A stretch of 64,000 nucleotides of DNA from Acidobacteriota bacterium (GTDB lineage Bacteria; Acidobacteriota; Terriglobia; Terriglobales; Acidobacteriaceae). Location: the NCBI GenBank assembly GCA_013285705.1, contig JABDHA010000001.1, positions 1-64,000 on the forward strand, written 5' to 3'. Both the position numbers and the translations under genes were made by a program. Positions 1-8,130 of the stretch are shown here, in pieces. The notes under the pieces were generated by a model. It saw only the letters and a program-made list of their open reading frames with translations, did no database searches and was not told the origin of the DNA. Each line of letters begins with the position of its first letter. Position 1 is the first letter of the stretch.

Positions 1-178
1 CGTAACGTGCTCCATCCCAGCGGTGATAGCCAGAGGTCCATATGTATCCGGCGCGCGGCGGCGGACCCGGATGTTCCACAATGACCGGAGGCGGCCCAAC
101 GCGGACAACGACCTGCGCAAAAGATGGCGCAGCAGTAAGAGCACAAGTAAGAATTCCGAGGATTGCGAATTTCTTCAT
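1..178 (-). CDS. Partial gene for exported YXWXXGYW-type small protein
   Basis: Reading the minus strand from the ATG at 176-178 gives an open frame that runs off the left edge of the window, so only the first 59 codons are present. Residues 1-22 (MKKFAILGILTCALTAAPSFAQ) form a clear signal peptide with an AxA-like cleavage site. The mature part is proline rich and ends in GYIWTSGYHRWDGARY, which matches the YxWxxGYxxW repeat seen in small secreted proteins common in Acidobacteria and some Proteobacteria. The function of the family is not known to me; a periplasmic or surface location is inferred from the signal peptide. The C-terminal part lies outside the window. Confidence 0.75.
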   Translation of the reverse strand, partial: MKKFAILGILTCALTAAPSFAQVVVRVGPPPVIVEHPGPPPRAGYIWTSGYHRWDGARY

Positions 179-480
179 GGGTTAGAAAATCTCCATCTCG
201 ATGTTTGGCAGAACATTTTTGCTCTGCCTTTGTTTGGTTCTATGAAGTAGAACGCAAGCGAAGAAAGATAGTTGCCCTTGTTTCGCAGATGGAAAAATGT
301 AGCAACAAAAGAATGGTTGCCCGTGCTCTTTTCAGAAATGCGGTGAAGGCAGAAGTAAAATCGTCAGGTACAATTCGTGCCACGAACTGCCGCGATCTTG
401 ACGATCGCATGAAGTAAGCTTTCAGCCACTGCACGTGCGTAAACGACGGCAATTCCGTAATAAAAGGACCTACTGAGGAA
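179..480. other. Intergenic region without recognisable gene
   Basis: This is the divergent region between the partial exported-protein gene (minus) and the phosphatase gene (plus). Short open frames occur on both strands but none has a ribosome binding site or recognisable protein signature. It should contain the promoters of both flanking genes; I do not see a convincing -35/-10 pair. A GAGGA stretch just before 481 is the ribosome binding site of the phosphatase gene. Confidence 0.5.
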
Positions 481-1563
481 ATGGAAAAGCATCGCGTTTT
501 AGGATTGCTGAATTTCGTTGTAGCCACGGCCGTCGCGGCTGTTGCCTATACCGATTGGGTGATCGTTGCCGACGTGTCGCTCGGCTATCTGTATGTGCTT
601 CCTATCGCGCTTAGCGCGCTGGTGAATCCTCTCCCCTTCACCCTTGGGCTCGGAGTGATCTGCACGATCTTGTCGGATATGTTCGGACCGCCAATCATTT
701 CTCTGCAATGGCGGGTCGTGCATTATGCCATCTATCTGGCCAGCTTTCTCGTCGTGGGATTTTTCGTCACGGCCATTGCGAAACAGCGCGACCACATGGC
801 GGAAGAAATACGCAAGCAACGCGACGAATACGAGCGCGACCTGGCACAGGCCGCACAGGTGCAGCATCGGGTATTGCCACAGCCTCTCACGTTGCCTGGA
901 ATTGAATTGGCTGCGGAGATGAAGACGGCGCGGCTTCTGGGTGGCGATTACTACGACTTCTTTCCCGTCTCGGACGATATCGTCGACGTGGTGATTGCCG
1001 ACGTCTCCGGCAAGGGCTCTGCCGCTGCATTGCTGATGCCCTCACTCGCCGTGGCGCTGCGCCTGCGCGCGCGTGAACTGGAGGGCCCGGCGCAGGTGAT
1101 CAAGGATCTCGACGAGGTCTTGAAGAAGGTGACGAGTCCGGCGACTTTCGTAACGATGTTCTATGCGCGGTTCCATCGCGTGAGCCGGGTTTTGCAATAC
1201 GCCAGCGCCGGCCATAACCCTCCGCTCCTTCTGCGTTCGGGAACTGGACAGGCGATAGGCGAGACCATGCAGTTGGAAGAAGCAGGACCGATCTTAGGGA
1301 TTCTGCCCAGCGCACAGTTTTTCGATACTTCCATCACACTCGAACCGGGAGATCTTCTCACGCTCTATACCGACGGCGTCACCGAGCAGGAAAATGAGCA
1401 GGGCGAGGAGTTTTCCGTGGATCGTTTGCAAGAAATCGTGCGCAGGCAAGGGACTGAATCGGCGGCTGCCGTCGTCGCTCACGTTACCGAAGCGGTCGCT
1501 ACTTTTGCCGGACAAAAAGAGCAAGCGGACGATCTGACGATCGTGGTGCTGAAAGTTTTGTAG
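481..1563 (+). CDS. Membrane-anchored PP2C/SpoIIE-family serine phosphatase (RsbU-like)
   Basis: The 360-residue protein has about four hydrophobic segments in residues 8-100, a short charged helix (100-130) and a C-terminal SpoIIE/RsbU-type PP2C phosphatase domain. The metal-binding signatures are visible: GGDYYDF (154-160), DVSGKG (174-179), YTDGVTE and the terminal DDLTIVV. The segment AQAAQVQHRVLPQ before the domain is the usual linker of this family. By family it dephosphorylates a phosphoserine on an anti-anti-sigma (STAS) protein in a partner-switching pathway, but no STAS or anti-sigma kinase gene is adjacent, so the partner is unknown. The N-terminal membrane part may be the sensor (inference). 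The ATG at 481 is preceded by GAGGA. Confidence 0.88.
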   Translation: MEKHRVLGLLNFVVATAVAAVAYTDWVIVADVSLGYLYVLPIALSALVNPLPFTLGLGVICTILSDMFGPPIISLQWRVVHYAIYLASFLVVGFFVTAIAKQRDHMAEEIRKQRDEYERDLAQAAQVQHRVLPQPLTLPGIELAAEMKTARLLGGDYYDFFPVSDDIVDVVIADVSGKGSAAALLMPSLAVALRLRARELEGPAQVIKDLDEVLKKVTSPATFVTMFYARFHRVSRVLQYASAGHNPPLLLRSGTGQAIGETMQLEEAGPILGILPSAQFFDTSITLEPGDLLTLYTDGVTEQENEQGEEFSVDRLQEIVRRQGTESAAAVVAHVTEAVATFAGQKEQADDLTIVVLKVL

Positions 1564-1734
1564 CTGGGTGTTGCTTTTTGAGTTACAGGATCTCTTTATC
1601 CGGGAGGGGATGGATATGGGTACATGGGTCATCCACACACACTACCTCTCTCTTGGGGCTACCCCCGCTCTCACGAAGCAGGGCCAGCTCAAAGCACAAC
1701 AATCCTAATGCGCTGATTTACGACCAGAATCGCT

Positions 1735-1920
1735 CTAGCCTTGCTGGTCGTTCCCGTCTTCTTTCTTTTCGAAGTGCTCAGCGATGGCGCCCGCTCCTTC
1801 AAAGCCGGCAACGGCAGCCGCGCCTTCGGTCAATATCGATGCATTCGGGTCCAGCTTCTTGACGGCTTCCACTGCAACCACAGCTCCTGCGATTTTCTCC
1901 GCATCTTCCAGCAAGCCCAT
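1735..1920 (-). CDS. Small hypothetical protein, 61 aa
   Basis: The start at 1920 is chosen because the minus strand carries a near-perfect Shine-Dalgarno sequence (AAGGAGGTCAG) a few bases upstream; the longer open frame up to 1983 has no such site. The 61-residue product (MGLLEDAEKIAGAVVAVEAV...) is alanine/glycine rich, with an amphipathic N-terminal helix and a charged C-terminus (EKKEDGNDQQG). No domain is recognised. The excellent ribosome binding site argues that it is translated well; the function is unknown. Confidence 0.6.
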   Translation of the reverse strand: MGLLEDAEKIAGAVVAVEAVKKLDPNASILTEGAAAVAGFEGAGAIAEHFEKKEDGNDQQG

Positions 1921-2027
1921 GACTGACCTCCTTGTTTGATTTTGAGAAAGAATGTACGCCTCGCTCGAGACGCGATTCAGCATACCACTGAAAAGGGAAC
2001 AAGGAATGCAGGGATGGCTGGCTGCAG

Positions 2028-2735
2028 TTATTTTGGTCCGTAGCCGAGTTTTGGATACCAGTCCGTGCCGCGGCCTTCGGGCGTCCAGTCGAGCATCTGC
2101 CAGAGCAGGTCGAGGTCCGGGGCGCCGCGTGGGTCTTGTCCGGGATCTGCCATCTCGCCGCCCATCTCGCCACTGTAGAAGTGGCGAATGGTTTTCGCTT
2201 GCCGGGTGAAGACGCTGAAGCCGGGGATATCGGCATCTTCAGGATTGACGTAGGCGCGGGTGTATTCGCCGGAGGTGTCGGAGACAAACGGGAGGTTGGC
2301 GAAGCCGCGCTGCTTCTTGTACTCGACCAGCCGCTCGATGGGAGAACGCGCGGTGACGGCGATGGCAACTCGCTCGCGCAGATTGACGGCGGTTCCGTTC
2401 CAGCCGCTCAGGCATGAGGTGCAACTGGGACATGGTGCTTTGCGTTGCGGGCCATACATCATGCTGTAGACGAGCAGCGTGTCTTTGTCGCCGAAGAGAT
2501 TAGAAAAATGGATTGGGCCGGCTTCGGAGACGAGCTCGAAGTCTTGCAAAATCTCGCCGCCCTGAGGCAGAGCACGACGCTGTGCGGCCACTCGCTCCAG
2601 GTGGCGGCGCAGTTCAATCTCTTCGGCGAGGAGAGCATTGCGAGCTTGGCGATACTCTGCGCTCTCGTTCGGAAAGTGGGCTTTGTTGGTGGCGGCAAGC
2701 TGCTGAGCGGGTGTGAGCGTTGGCGTGTCGGGCAT
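2028..2735 (-). CDS. DUF899 family protein (thioredoxin-like fold)
   Basis: The 235-residue soluble protein begins with a helical charged region containing 'RNALLAEEIELRRHLERVAAQRRALP', the typical opening of DUF899 proteins, followed by a thioredoxin-like domain with LVYSMMYGP and the PCPSCTSCLSGWNG cysteine cluster near residues 100-115. The C-terminus (LLWQMLDWTPEGRG) is also typical. The family is widespread in soil bacteria and is often called a predicted dithiol-disulfide oxidoreductase; its substrate is not established. There is no signal peptide, so it is probably cytoplasmic. It stands alone, with no operon partner. Confidence 0.85.
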   Translation of the reverse strand: MPDTPTLTPAQQLAATNKAHFPNESAEYRQARNALLAEEIELRRHLERVAAQRRALPQGGEILQDFELVSEAGPIHFSNLFGDKDTLLVYSMMYGPQRKAPCPSCTSCLSGWNGTAVNLRERVAIAVTARSPIERLVEYKKQRGFANLPFVSDTSGEYTRAYVNPEDADIPGFSVFTRQAKTIRHFYSGEMGGEMADPGQDPRGAPDLDLLWQMLDWTPEGRGTDWYPKLGYGPK

Positions 2736-3222
2736 GAAATCTCCACAGGTAACGACTCACTTTAGGATGCCTCATGCAAATTACGAGACTTGAACGATTC
2801 GTCGCAAATTCTGCTTTTAGCTTAGAGGGGAGGTTCGCTCCGGCTTTGTCTGCGCTTGAGCCTAGGGCAGTGAGGTGGTTGCCTTTGGCGGCGGTTTTAT
2901 TCTGGAGACTAGGGTCCCGGCTTCTATTGGGAGGCGCTTTGCGCCTCTTTCTGTTTTTAGGCCTTGCTCAGGTTTAATGGCGATTAGATTTTTTGCTCAG
3001 CAGATCGGGCTTCGATCAGCGAATTTAGCTATCTCACTCAAGCCAAAGAAGGCTTGAATGGGCTACCCGCCTATCCAAACAACGGATTTCAAATGGCAAC
3101 ACACTGCTGATTTTTATCTACACTTTAGGCGCTAAGTACGATATAGTTCTTATGGAGGTTTCCTATGGACCGGCCTTAGTTAATCTGCCGACTCAAGATT
3201 TGAAGACGAAGTGAAAGTCTCG
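2736..3222. other. Intergenic region with hairpins and a dispersed repeat
   Basis: There is no convincing gene in this 487-bp stretch. The open frames at 2774-3057 lack protein-like composition and overlap structured DNA. A perfect 7-bp inverted repeat (GAGGCGC TTT GCGCCTC, 2931-2947) is followed by T-rich sequence, like a terminator for plus-strand transcription, though no plus-strand gene lies upstream. At 3043-3069 the sequence CCAAAGAAGGCTTGAATGGG leads into a CTACCCG motif; a close relative recurs at 52634-52666. Confidence 0.5.
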
Positions 3223-4368
3223 TCAAATTCCTGTGAAATCACTATCCTGTAAAACTTTCCCTCCCAAGTCTGTTTCCCACAGTGCTTTAAGGTCAGGGTC
3301 TTCTTTAACGTCATCGATATTTTCCGGACATATTTCAATAGACTCTTTTATCACCTTAAGTGCTCTTTTCACTAAAGATTGCCGTGCTGGTTCGTCGGCT
3401 TGACCTTCAAGTTTAAGCGAATAATAACAAGCTATGTTGAAAAGTGCATCGGAGAGATCAAGGTCTACTTGTTTTGCGATTCGCTTACGCCTTGCAAATT
3501 CGGTCAATACCCGAATGGCACTATCGTAATCCTTCTTGTATCTATACAGGCGACCTAGAGTGATGTGTAGACGTCTGTTCAGCGGAAATTGAACGCGAAA
3601 TCTAGATAGTTCGTTTATGAGGTAATCTAGGCGACTGGGGGTTTGAAGTTCTTTTCTTTTTAGAATATCAAATGCCCCACTGACCTCTCCTTCCATTTCT
3701 GCGAGTGCTAAAGCTGTTTGTGCTGTGTCATATGCGACCCCACTGTGCGTAGCCTGATCAGCGAGTAAAAAGGCTGGTCCTACAAACATACGTGTGAGTA
3801 AATAGCTACTTAAGAGGCCAAGGCCCGTGAAGTAAATGACTATGCTAGATGCGGTGGTCTGCATTCCCTCACCAAGTCCCCTACCGATGTAATCTCCTAA
3901 GCGAGCCATGTGTTCCGGAACTGATCGCAATTCAACGAGGCCGATACCAACAATCATCTTGGTTAACCAGTCAGAAATGTCTTCTAGATTTGTATTGATC
4001 CCAAGACCTAAACCTCGTTCAGCATGCTTAAGTAAGGTTATTGTTTTCTGCTCGACGTTAACATCAGGCTCCTCCTCGCGAGAGTAGGGTTGGCTTGGCT
4101 GAGTCGAGAATCTGGATTTTGACCCATGTAGATCAGTGTCGGTATCCGACCGAGATACCCTAGGTATGGCAAACAAAAATCCACCGATACCACCAATCAC
4201 GAGGCAGGCGAATGCCCATAGGAGTCCGCCCCCGATGTTTCCTTTGGCAATTCTCAAAACTACGAAAATAATTCCGCTTACGAGTAGGAGCGAAAGCGAA
4301 ACACCCGTCTGAATCAGTTTACGTCTGAGGTCCTTCTCTCCAGCCGGAGGAAGTTGACTTGCTAGCAT
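3223..4368 (-). CDS. Membrane protein with C-terminal helical (TPR-like) region, unknown function
   Basis: The open frame extends upstream to 4668, but that part overlaps the radical SAM gene and the terminator; the ATG at 4368 gives a 381-residue protein starting MLASQLPPAGEKD. Hydrophobic segments lie at about 20-40, 48-68 (ending GGIGGFLFAIPR) and 175-196. Between the second and third is the block GINTNLEDISDWLTKMIVGI (123-142), a pattern I associate with uncharacterised bacterial membrane proteins. Residues 220-370 are helical, with a TPR-like stretch (LHITLGRLYRYKKDYDSAIR), and are probably cytoplasmic. Codon use is much more AT-rich than in neighbouring genes, suggesting horizontal acquisition. 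Function unknown. Confidence 0.7.
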   Translation of the reverse strand: MLASQLPPAGEKDLRRKLIQTGVSLSLLLVSGIIFVVLRIAKGNIGGGLLWAFACLVIGGIGGFLFAIPRVSRSDTDTDLHGSKSRFSTQPSQPYSREEEPDVNVEQKTITLLKHAERGLGLGINTNLEDISDWLTKMIVGIGLVELRSVPEHMARLGDYIGRGLGEGMQTTASSIVIYFTGLGLLSSYLLTRMFVGPAFLLADQATHSGVAYDTAQTALALAEMEGEVSGAFDILKRKELQTPSRLDYLINELSRFRVQFPLNRRLHITLGRLYRYKKDYDSAIRVLTEFARRKRIAKQVDLDLSDALFNIACYYSLKLEGQADEPARQSLVKRALKVIKESIEICPENIDDVKEDPDLKALWETDLGGKVLQDSDFTGI

Positions 4369-4461
4369 AACGCGGATTTTAGACCTATTTGGTGTACCGT
4401 CAATACCGAATCGAATTATTATTTCGATCGACTCGAAACTAGACTTTACGATCAATAAAGG

Positions 4462-4494
4462 AAAAAGCCCGGCGCGAGGCCGGGCTTTTTTTTT
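4462..4494. terminator. Bidirectional rho-independent terminator
   Basis: GCCCGGC (4467-4473) pairs with GCCGGGC (4479-4485) around a 5-nt loop, flanked by five A on the left and nine T on the right. It lies just past the 3' end of the minus-strand radical SAM gene (stop at 4526) and separates it from the downstream membrane-protein gene. Confidence 0.85.
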
Positions 4495-4525
4495 GCTTTT
4501 GCGCGAAGCGCGTGTGCCTGGACGG

Positions 4526-6619
4526 TTAGTCCCCCATGACGGGTTCTTCGCTGGGGGCGGCAACCGGCTTGGCTGGCGCAATGGAGTTGATGGAGACGAG
4601 GCCTTCGACTGGCTTTTCGCCGAGAACGTGCTCGCGGTAGAGCTTTGCCATCTGCGCGTTTTCCGCATCTTGCTTCATCTTGGCGTCGCGGGCGCGAATC
4701 TTTTCTTCGCGCGAGTTCTTGGCGATGCCCGACTTCTCGAAGGTGTCATTGGCAGCGGCGTGCACGTGCTCGTCGTTGAGGACGAGGGTGTGCTCGGCTC
4801 CGCCCATGCCGACCTTCTTGCCGCCGGCGAAGATCTCGTGACGGCCATGCTCGTCGTACCACTTGGTGAGCGTGGAGGTCATGTGCATCTTCTCGATGAT
4901 GTTGCGCCAGCCCACGCCCGTGTTGTACGCGCAGAAGCTGATTTCGCCTTCCTGCGTGGCGTAAGGGATGATGCACTGCTCGGTGCGGCGGAAGTCGTAG
5001 TTGAAGAGGTCCTGAAACCACATGCCGGCGATGAAGAGGAAGTTCCAGCGGTCGTTACGACGCTGCTCGATGTCGGCCATGGTGCGGTCAGCGGTGACCT
5101 TGCCATACTTGCGGCCGGTCGCGCCAAAGCATTTGTCGAACTTGGCCAGCAGGTCGACGATCTTGAAGTGGGTCGGCGACTTGGTGGGATCGTAGTTGCG
5201 CAGCAGCGCGAGGGTGACGCCGACAATCGAGAGGAACTTGCCGCGGGAGGCGTCGTTGATCTTGGCGACGTCCTTCGCAAGGCGATCCGCATTCAGGAAG
5301 GCGGTGACGGGCACGGCTTCCTTGGTTTCCTTATCGATCATGAGCGCCATGCCGATGCCGCAGTTCGGGTGGCATCCGCAGGAGAGCTGGCCCCAGTCGT
5401 GGTTCGGTCCGTGTACCAGATCGGCCCAGTCCGAGAAGGTGCTCATAAAGCTGATGGGGAACCAGTCGCGGGTCGGCTCGCCGAGTCCGGTCTGGTTCTT
5501 GACGTCGTGCGCCATGTGGCTCAGGGTGTAGCGCTGGGCGGCGCGGCGCTCGTCGGTCACGGCCTCGTCGCGTCCGGTGAAGGAGACTGGCTGGAAGCTG
5601 ATGAAGTTGATGCGCTTGGGGTTGTCGAGCGCGAACTGGATGATGCGGCCCACCTGCTCATTGTTGATGCCGTTGATGATCGTCGTTACGGGAACGATGT
5701 CGACACCGGCTTCGTGCAGGTTGTGGATGGCCTGGAGCTTCACATCAAACAGGTTGCCGACCTTGCGGTGCGAGTTGGCAGCGTTGCCGATGCCGTCGAA
5801 CTGCAGGTAGGCGTAGCGCAGACCGGCTTCGGCTGCGGCCTTCGAGAATTCCTTGGACTTCGCGAATTCGATGCCGTTGGTCGCGGCCTGCACGGAGTTG
5901 TAACCAACCTTGCGGGCATAGGCGACGGCGTCGAGGAAGTAGGGCGAGAGCGTCGGCTCGCCGCCGGAGAACTGGACCGACATCTGACGACGCGGCTTGA
6001 TGGTGATCGCGTTGTCGAGCATGGTCTTGATCTCGTCCCACGTGAGCTCGTGGACGAAGCCAACCTGGTTGGCGTCCATGAAGCAGGGATCGCACATCAT
6101 GTTGCAGCGGTTGGTCAGGTCGATGGTGAGGACCGACCCGCGTCCGTGCGTCACGGTTGAAGTGCCGTGGTTGTGGAGCTTTTCGTCATTGTGGGCGCGG
6201 ATGTCGCGGCCCGGGAAAACCTCTTCGAGGTGGCGGAAGAACTCGGTGTCGATCGACATCACGTCTTCAAAGTGGCCGTGCTTGGGACAATCCTTCACCA
6301 TCAGGATCTCGCCGTTGCGCTCGATGATCTGCGCCTTGATCTCGCCAACCTTCTCATTCAGAAGGATTTCGTGGGGCAGCTTGCCGTCGATGATCTGCTG
6401 GCGAATCTCGGGAACGCACTTGGGGCAGAGGGAATCGGTGGTACGGGGCCAGCCAAGGGGCGGTTTTTCTTTCTGGTACGACTTCAGAAGGGGCTTATCG
6501 GACCATTTGGGGGTGAAAGAAGCGTTGGGGCTGATGCGGTTCAGTCTCTCAAAGACGGACCAGGCGCCCTGTGCGGCGATGGTTACCGCTCGCTCTGCGT
6601 ACTTGACGGCTTTCGACAT
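4526..6619 (-). CDS. Radical SAM enzyme resembling tetraether lipid synthase (Tes / MJ0619-like)
   Basis: The 697-residue protein has an N-terminal cysteine motif (LCPKC, C65 and C68; DCPKHGHF, C111), a radical SAM core with the CX3CX2C cluster motif (C172, C176, C179 in TNRCNMMCDPCF) and SAM-binding GGEP (219-222). Further cysteine sets lie at C414/C416/C420 (SCGCHPNCG) and C549/C563 (EQCIIPYAT...SFCAYN). This order of an N-terminal CPxC/CPxHG module, radical SAM core and C-terminal 'C-I-x-Y-A...FC-x-YN' module is that of archaeal Tes, which joins lipid tails by sp3 C-C coupling. Acidobacteria make the membrane-spanning iso-diabolic acid, so a role in making membrane-spanning lipids is plausible but inferred. 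It is monocistronic; the C-terminal ~100 residues are charged and Ala/Pro rich. Confidence 0.75.
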   Translation of the reverse strand: MSKAVKYAERAVTIAAQGAWSVFERLNRISPNASFTPKWSDKPLLKSYQKEKPPLGWPRTTDSLCPKCVPEIRQQIIDGKLPHEILLNEKVGEIKAQIIERNGEILMVKDCPKHGHFEDVMSIDTEFFRHLEEVFPGRDIRAHNDEKLHNHGTSTVTHGRGSVLTIDLTNRCNMMCDPCFMDANQVGFVHELTWDEIKTMLDNAITIKPRRQMSVQFSGGEPTLSPYFLDAVAYARKVGYNSVQAATNGIEFAKSKEFSKAAAEAGLRYAYLQFDGIGNAANSHRKVGNLFDVKLQAIHNLHEAGVDIVPVTTIINGINNEQVGRIIQFALDNPKRINFISFQPVSFTGRDEAVTDERRAAQRYTLSHMAHDVKNQTGLGEPTRDWFPISFMSTFSDWADLVHGPNHDWGQLSCGCHPNCGIGMALMIDKETKEAVPVTAFLNADRLAKDVAKINDASRGKFLSIVGVTLALLRNYDPTKSPTHFKIVDLLAKFDKCFGATGRKYGKVTADRTMADIEQRRNDRWNFLFIAGMWFQDLFNYDFRRTEQCIIPYATQEGEISFCAYNTGVGWRNIIEKMHMTSTLTKWYDEHGRHEIFAGGKKVGMGGAEHTLVLNDEHVHAAANDTFEKSGIAKNSREEKIRARDAKMKQDAENAQMAKLYREHVLGEKPVEGLVSINSIAPAKPVAAPSEEPVMGD

Positions 6620-6962
6620 TTTTTCAATCTCCTGATGCTTACCTGCCGGTTAGAACTGCCGGATTCTTGTCTTTCGGACAGGAAAGCCAAGCTTAAATGC
6701 TTACCGGCCCTCGGGGGAAGTGCGGGTCAAGGTAACTGCCGCTTCCAGAGGACTTTACCAGCCTCCAGCATAGCCTCACGTCAAGGCCAAGAGAAACGAC
6801 TTCGGCTGAATGGTGAGAATTGGTGTTTAGACGGGGATGCTTGGGGGTGAATGGGATAGGGCTCGGTGACATTTTGCAAACAATTCGCTTGCCCACGCGT
6901 AACGTTTTCATGCATGGTAGCGACCATTCCCCCAGAAGACTCTCCCGGAACAGGAAAACGAC
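6620..6962. other. Divergent intergenic region (radical SAM / patatin)
   Basis: This 343-bp region separates two divergently transcribed genes and must contain both promoters and leaders. The minus-strand frame at 6693-7058 overlaps the patatin gene and has no protein-like features. I see no repeats and no convincing operator. Confidence 0.45.
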
Positions 6963-8075
6963 ATGGCACTTTACGATCTGGTGTTTGAAGGCGGCGGCGC
7001 GAAAGGCATGGCCTTTGTAGGGGCGCTCGAAGTATTTAAGCAGGCGGGGCATACGCATCGGCGCATTGTCGGGACATCAGCCGGCGCGATCACCGCGACA
7101 CTGACCGGCGCAGGCTATTCTCCGGAGGAATTGTTCACGGAGTGCACGAAGACCGATCCGGCAACCGGAAACCCTGTCTTTGCTTCATTTATGGATGCGC
7201 CGGTTGAGAGTGATTTCACGAAGCAACTGATCGAAGGCTGCGAAACGATCGCACTGATGAAGCAGGCCGGATTTCCTTTTTCGGGAATGCTGGAGAACGT
7301 CGAGGAAAAGATCATCCAGGCGCTGCTGCATCTCGAACTGTATCGTGAGCTGTTTTCCTTCAACGAGTGCGGAGGGTTCTATGCCGGAGATAAGGCGCTG
7401 AACTGGTTCCGTGACCGGCTGGTGCAGAAAGGCATGGCGGCGGATGTCACCTGGGCCGACTTTGCGAAGAAGACCGGCAAAGACGTTTCCGTTGTGACGA
7501 CCGATGTGACCGACAAGGAGATGGTGGTGCTGAATGCGCGCACGGCCCCCAATGTTCCGGTGGCCGAGTCGGTGCGCATGTCGATGAGTATTCCTTTTGT
7601 GTGGCGGGAGATGATCTGGAAGCCCGAGTGGGGCACCTACCGTCTGCTGAATGGGAGCGGCCAGATGGTGGAGAGAGTTAAGGCGGGCCACATCTTTGTC
7701 GACGGCGGTGTGCTGTCGAATTTTCCGCTGCGGTTGATTGCTCTGTCGACGCCAGACGTGGTGGCGGTGATGGGGCCGACCGATCCCAATGGGGCTGGAA
7801 ACCTTGGGCTGTATCTTGACGCTTCCGTGATGGTGCCCGGGGCTGACGTTTCCGACACAATACGTCCGCGGCTGCGGGCGGCCGACCGGGTGACGCGATT
7901 GATCGACACGCTCACCGACAGCTCAGATCTGGCGATCATACGGCAATACGAGTCGAGCGTCTGCCGCCTGCCCGTCGGTGGATATGGGACCACGGAGTTC
8001 CGCATGTCGGCTGAACGCCAGCAGTTGCTGATCAATTCGGGTAAAACGGCGATGCAGAAGTATCTCGCGCAATAA
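6963..8075 (+). CDS. Patatin-like phospholipase
   Basis: This 370-residue protein has the full patatin catalytic set: the oxyanion-hole glycine loop EGGGAKG (9-15), the nucleophile elbow GTSAG (37-41, Ser39) and the catalytic aspartate in VDGGV (Asp247). Patatins hydrolyse acyl chains from phospholipids or other lipids with a Ser-Asp dyad. There is no signal peptide, so a cytoplasmic or membrane-peripheral enzyme is likely. It is transcribed divergently from the Tes-like gene with a shared 343-bp upstream region; a link through lipid metabolism is possible but unproven. The substrate cannot be told from sequence. Confidence 0.88.
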   Translation: MALYDLVFEGGGAKGMAFVGALEVFKQAGHTHRRIVGTSAGAITATLTGAGYSPEELFTECTKTDPATGNPVFASFMDAPVESDFTKQLIEGCETIALMKQAGFPFSGMLENVEEKIIQALLHLELYRELFSFNECGGFYAGDKALNWFRDRLVQKGMAADVTWADFAKKTGKDVSVVTTDVTDKEMVVLNARTAPNVPVAESVRMSMSIPFVWREMIWKPEWGTYRLLNGSGQMVERVKAGHIFVDGGVLSNFPLRLIALSTPDVVAVMGPTDPNGAGNLGLYLDASVMVPGADVSDTIRPRLRAADRVTRLIDTLTDSSDLAIIRQYESSVCRLPVGGYGTTEFRMSAERQQLLINSGKTAMQKYLAQ

Positions 8076-8130
8076 ATATCAGCAAGTTGAGCATATTTCG
8101 TCATTGACGGTGGAAAACTGGCTGCTATGA

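Noticed and set aside
23-417. Plus-strand frames at the left edge
   Set aside because: They overlap the antisense signal-peptide gene or have no motif.
2774-3057. Short plus-strand frames in the 2.8-3.0 kb gap
   Set aside because: Composition is not protein-like, they overlap a hairpin and a dispersed repeat, and no ribosome binding site precedes them.
3144-3180. GGAGG-preceded ATG at about 3164
   Set aside because: The frame ends after four codons (TAG), too short to be a gene; chance match to a ribosome binding site.
4369-4668. N-terminal extension of the membrane/TPR gene to 4668
   Set aside because: It runs through the terminator and into the radical SAM coding region; Ser/Lys/Pro-rich and without any motif.
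4493-6160. 555-residue open frame on the plus strand
   Set aside because: It lies antisense to the radical SAM gene, has biased Val/Gly/Asp content from reversed codons and no recognisable domain; the minus-strand motifs are decisive.
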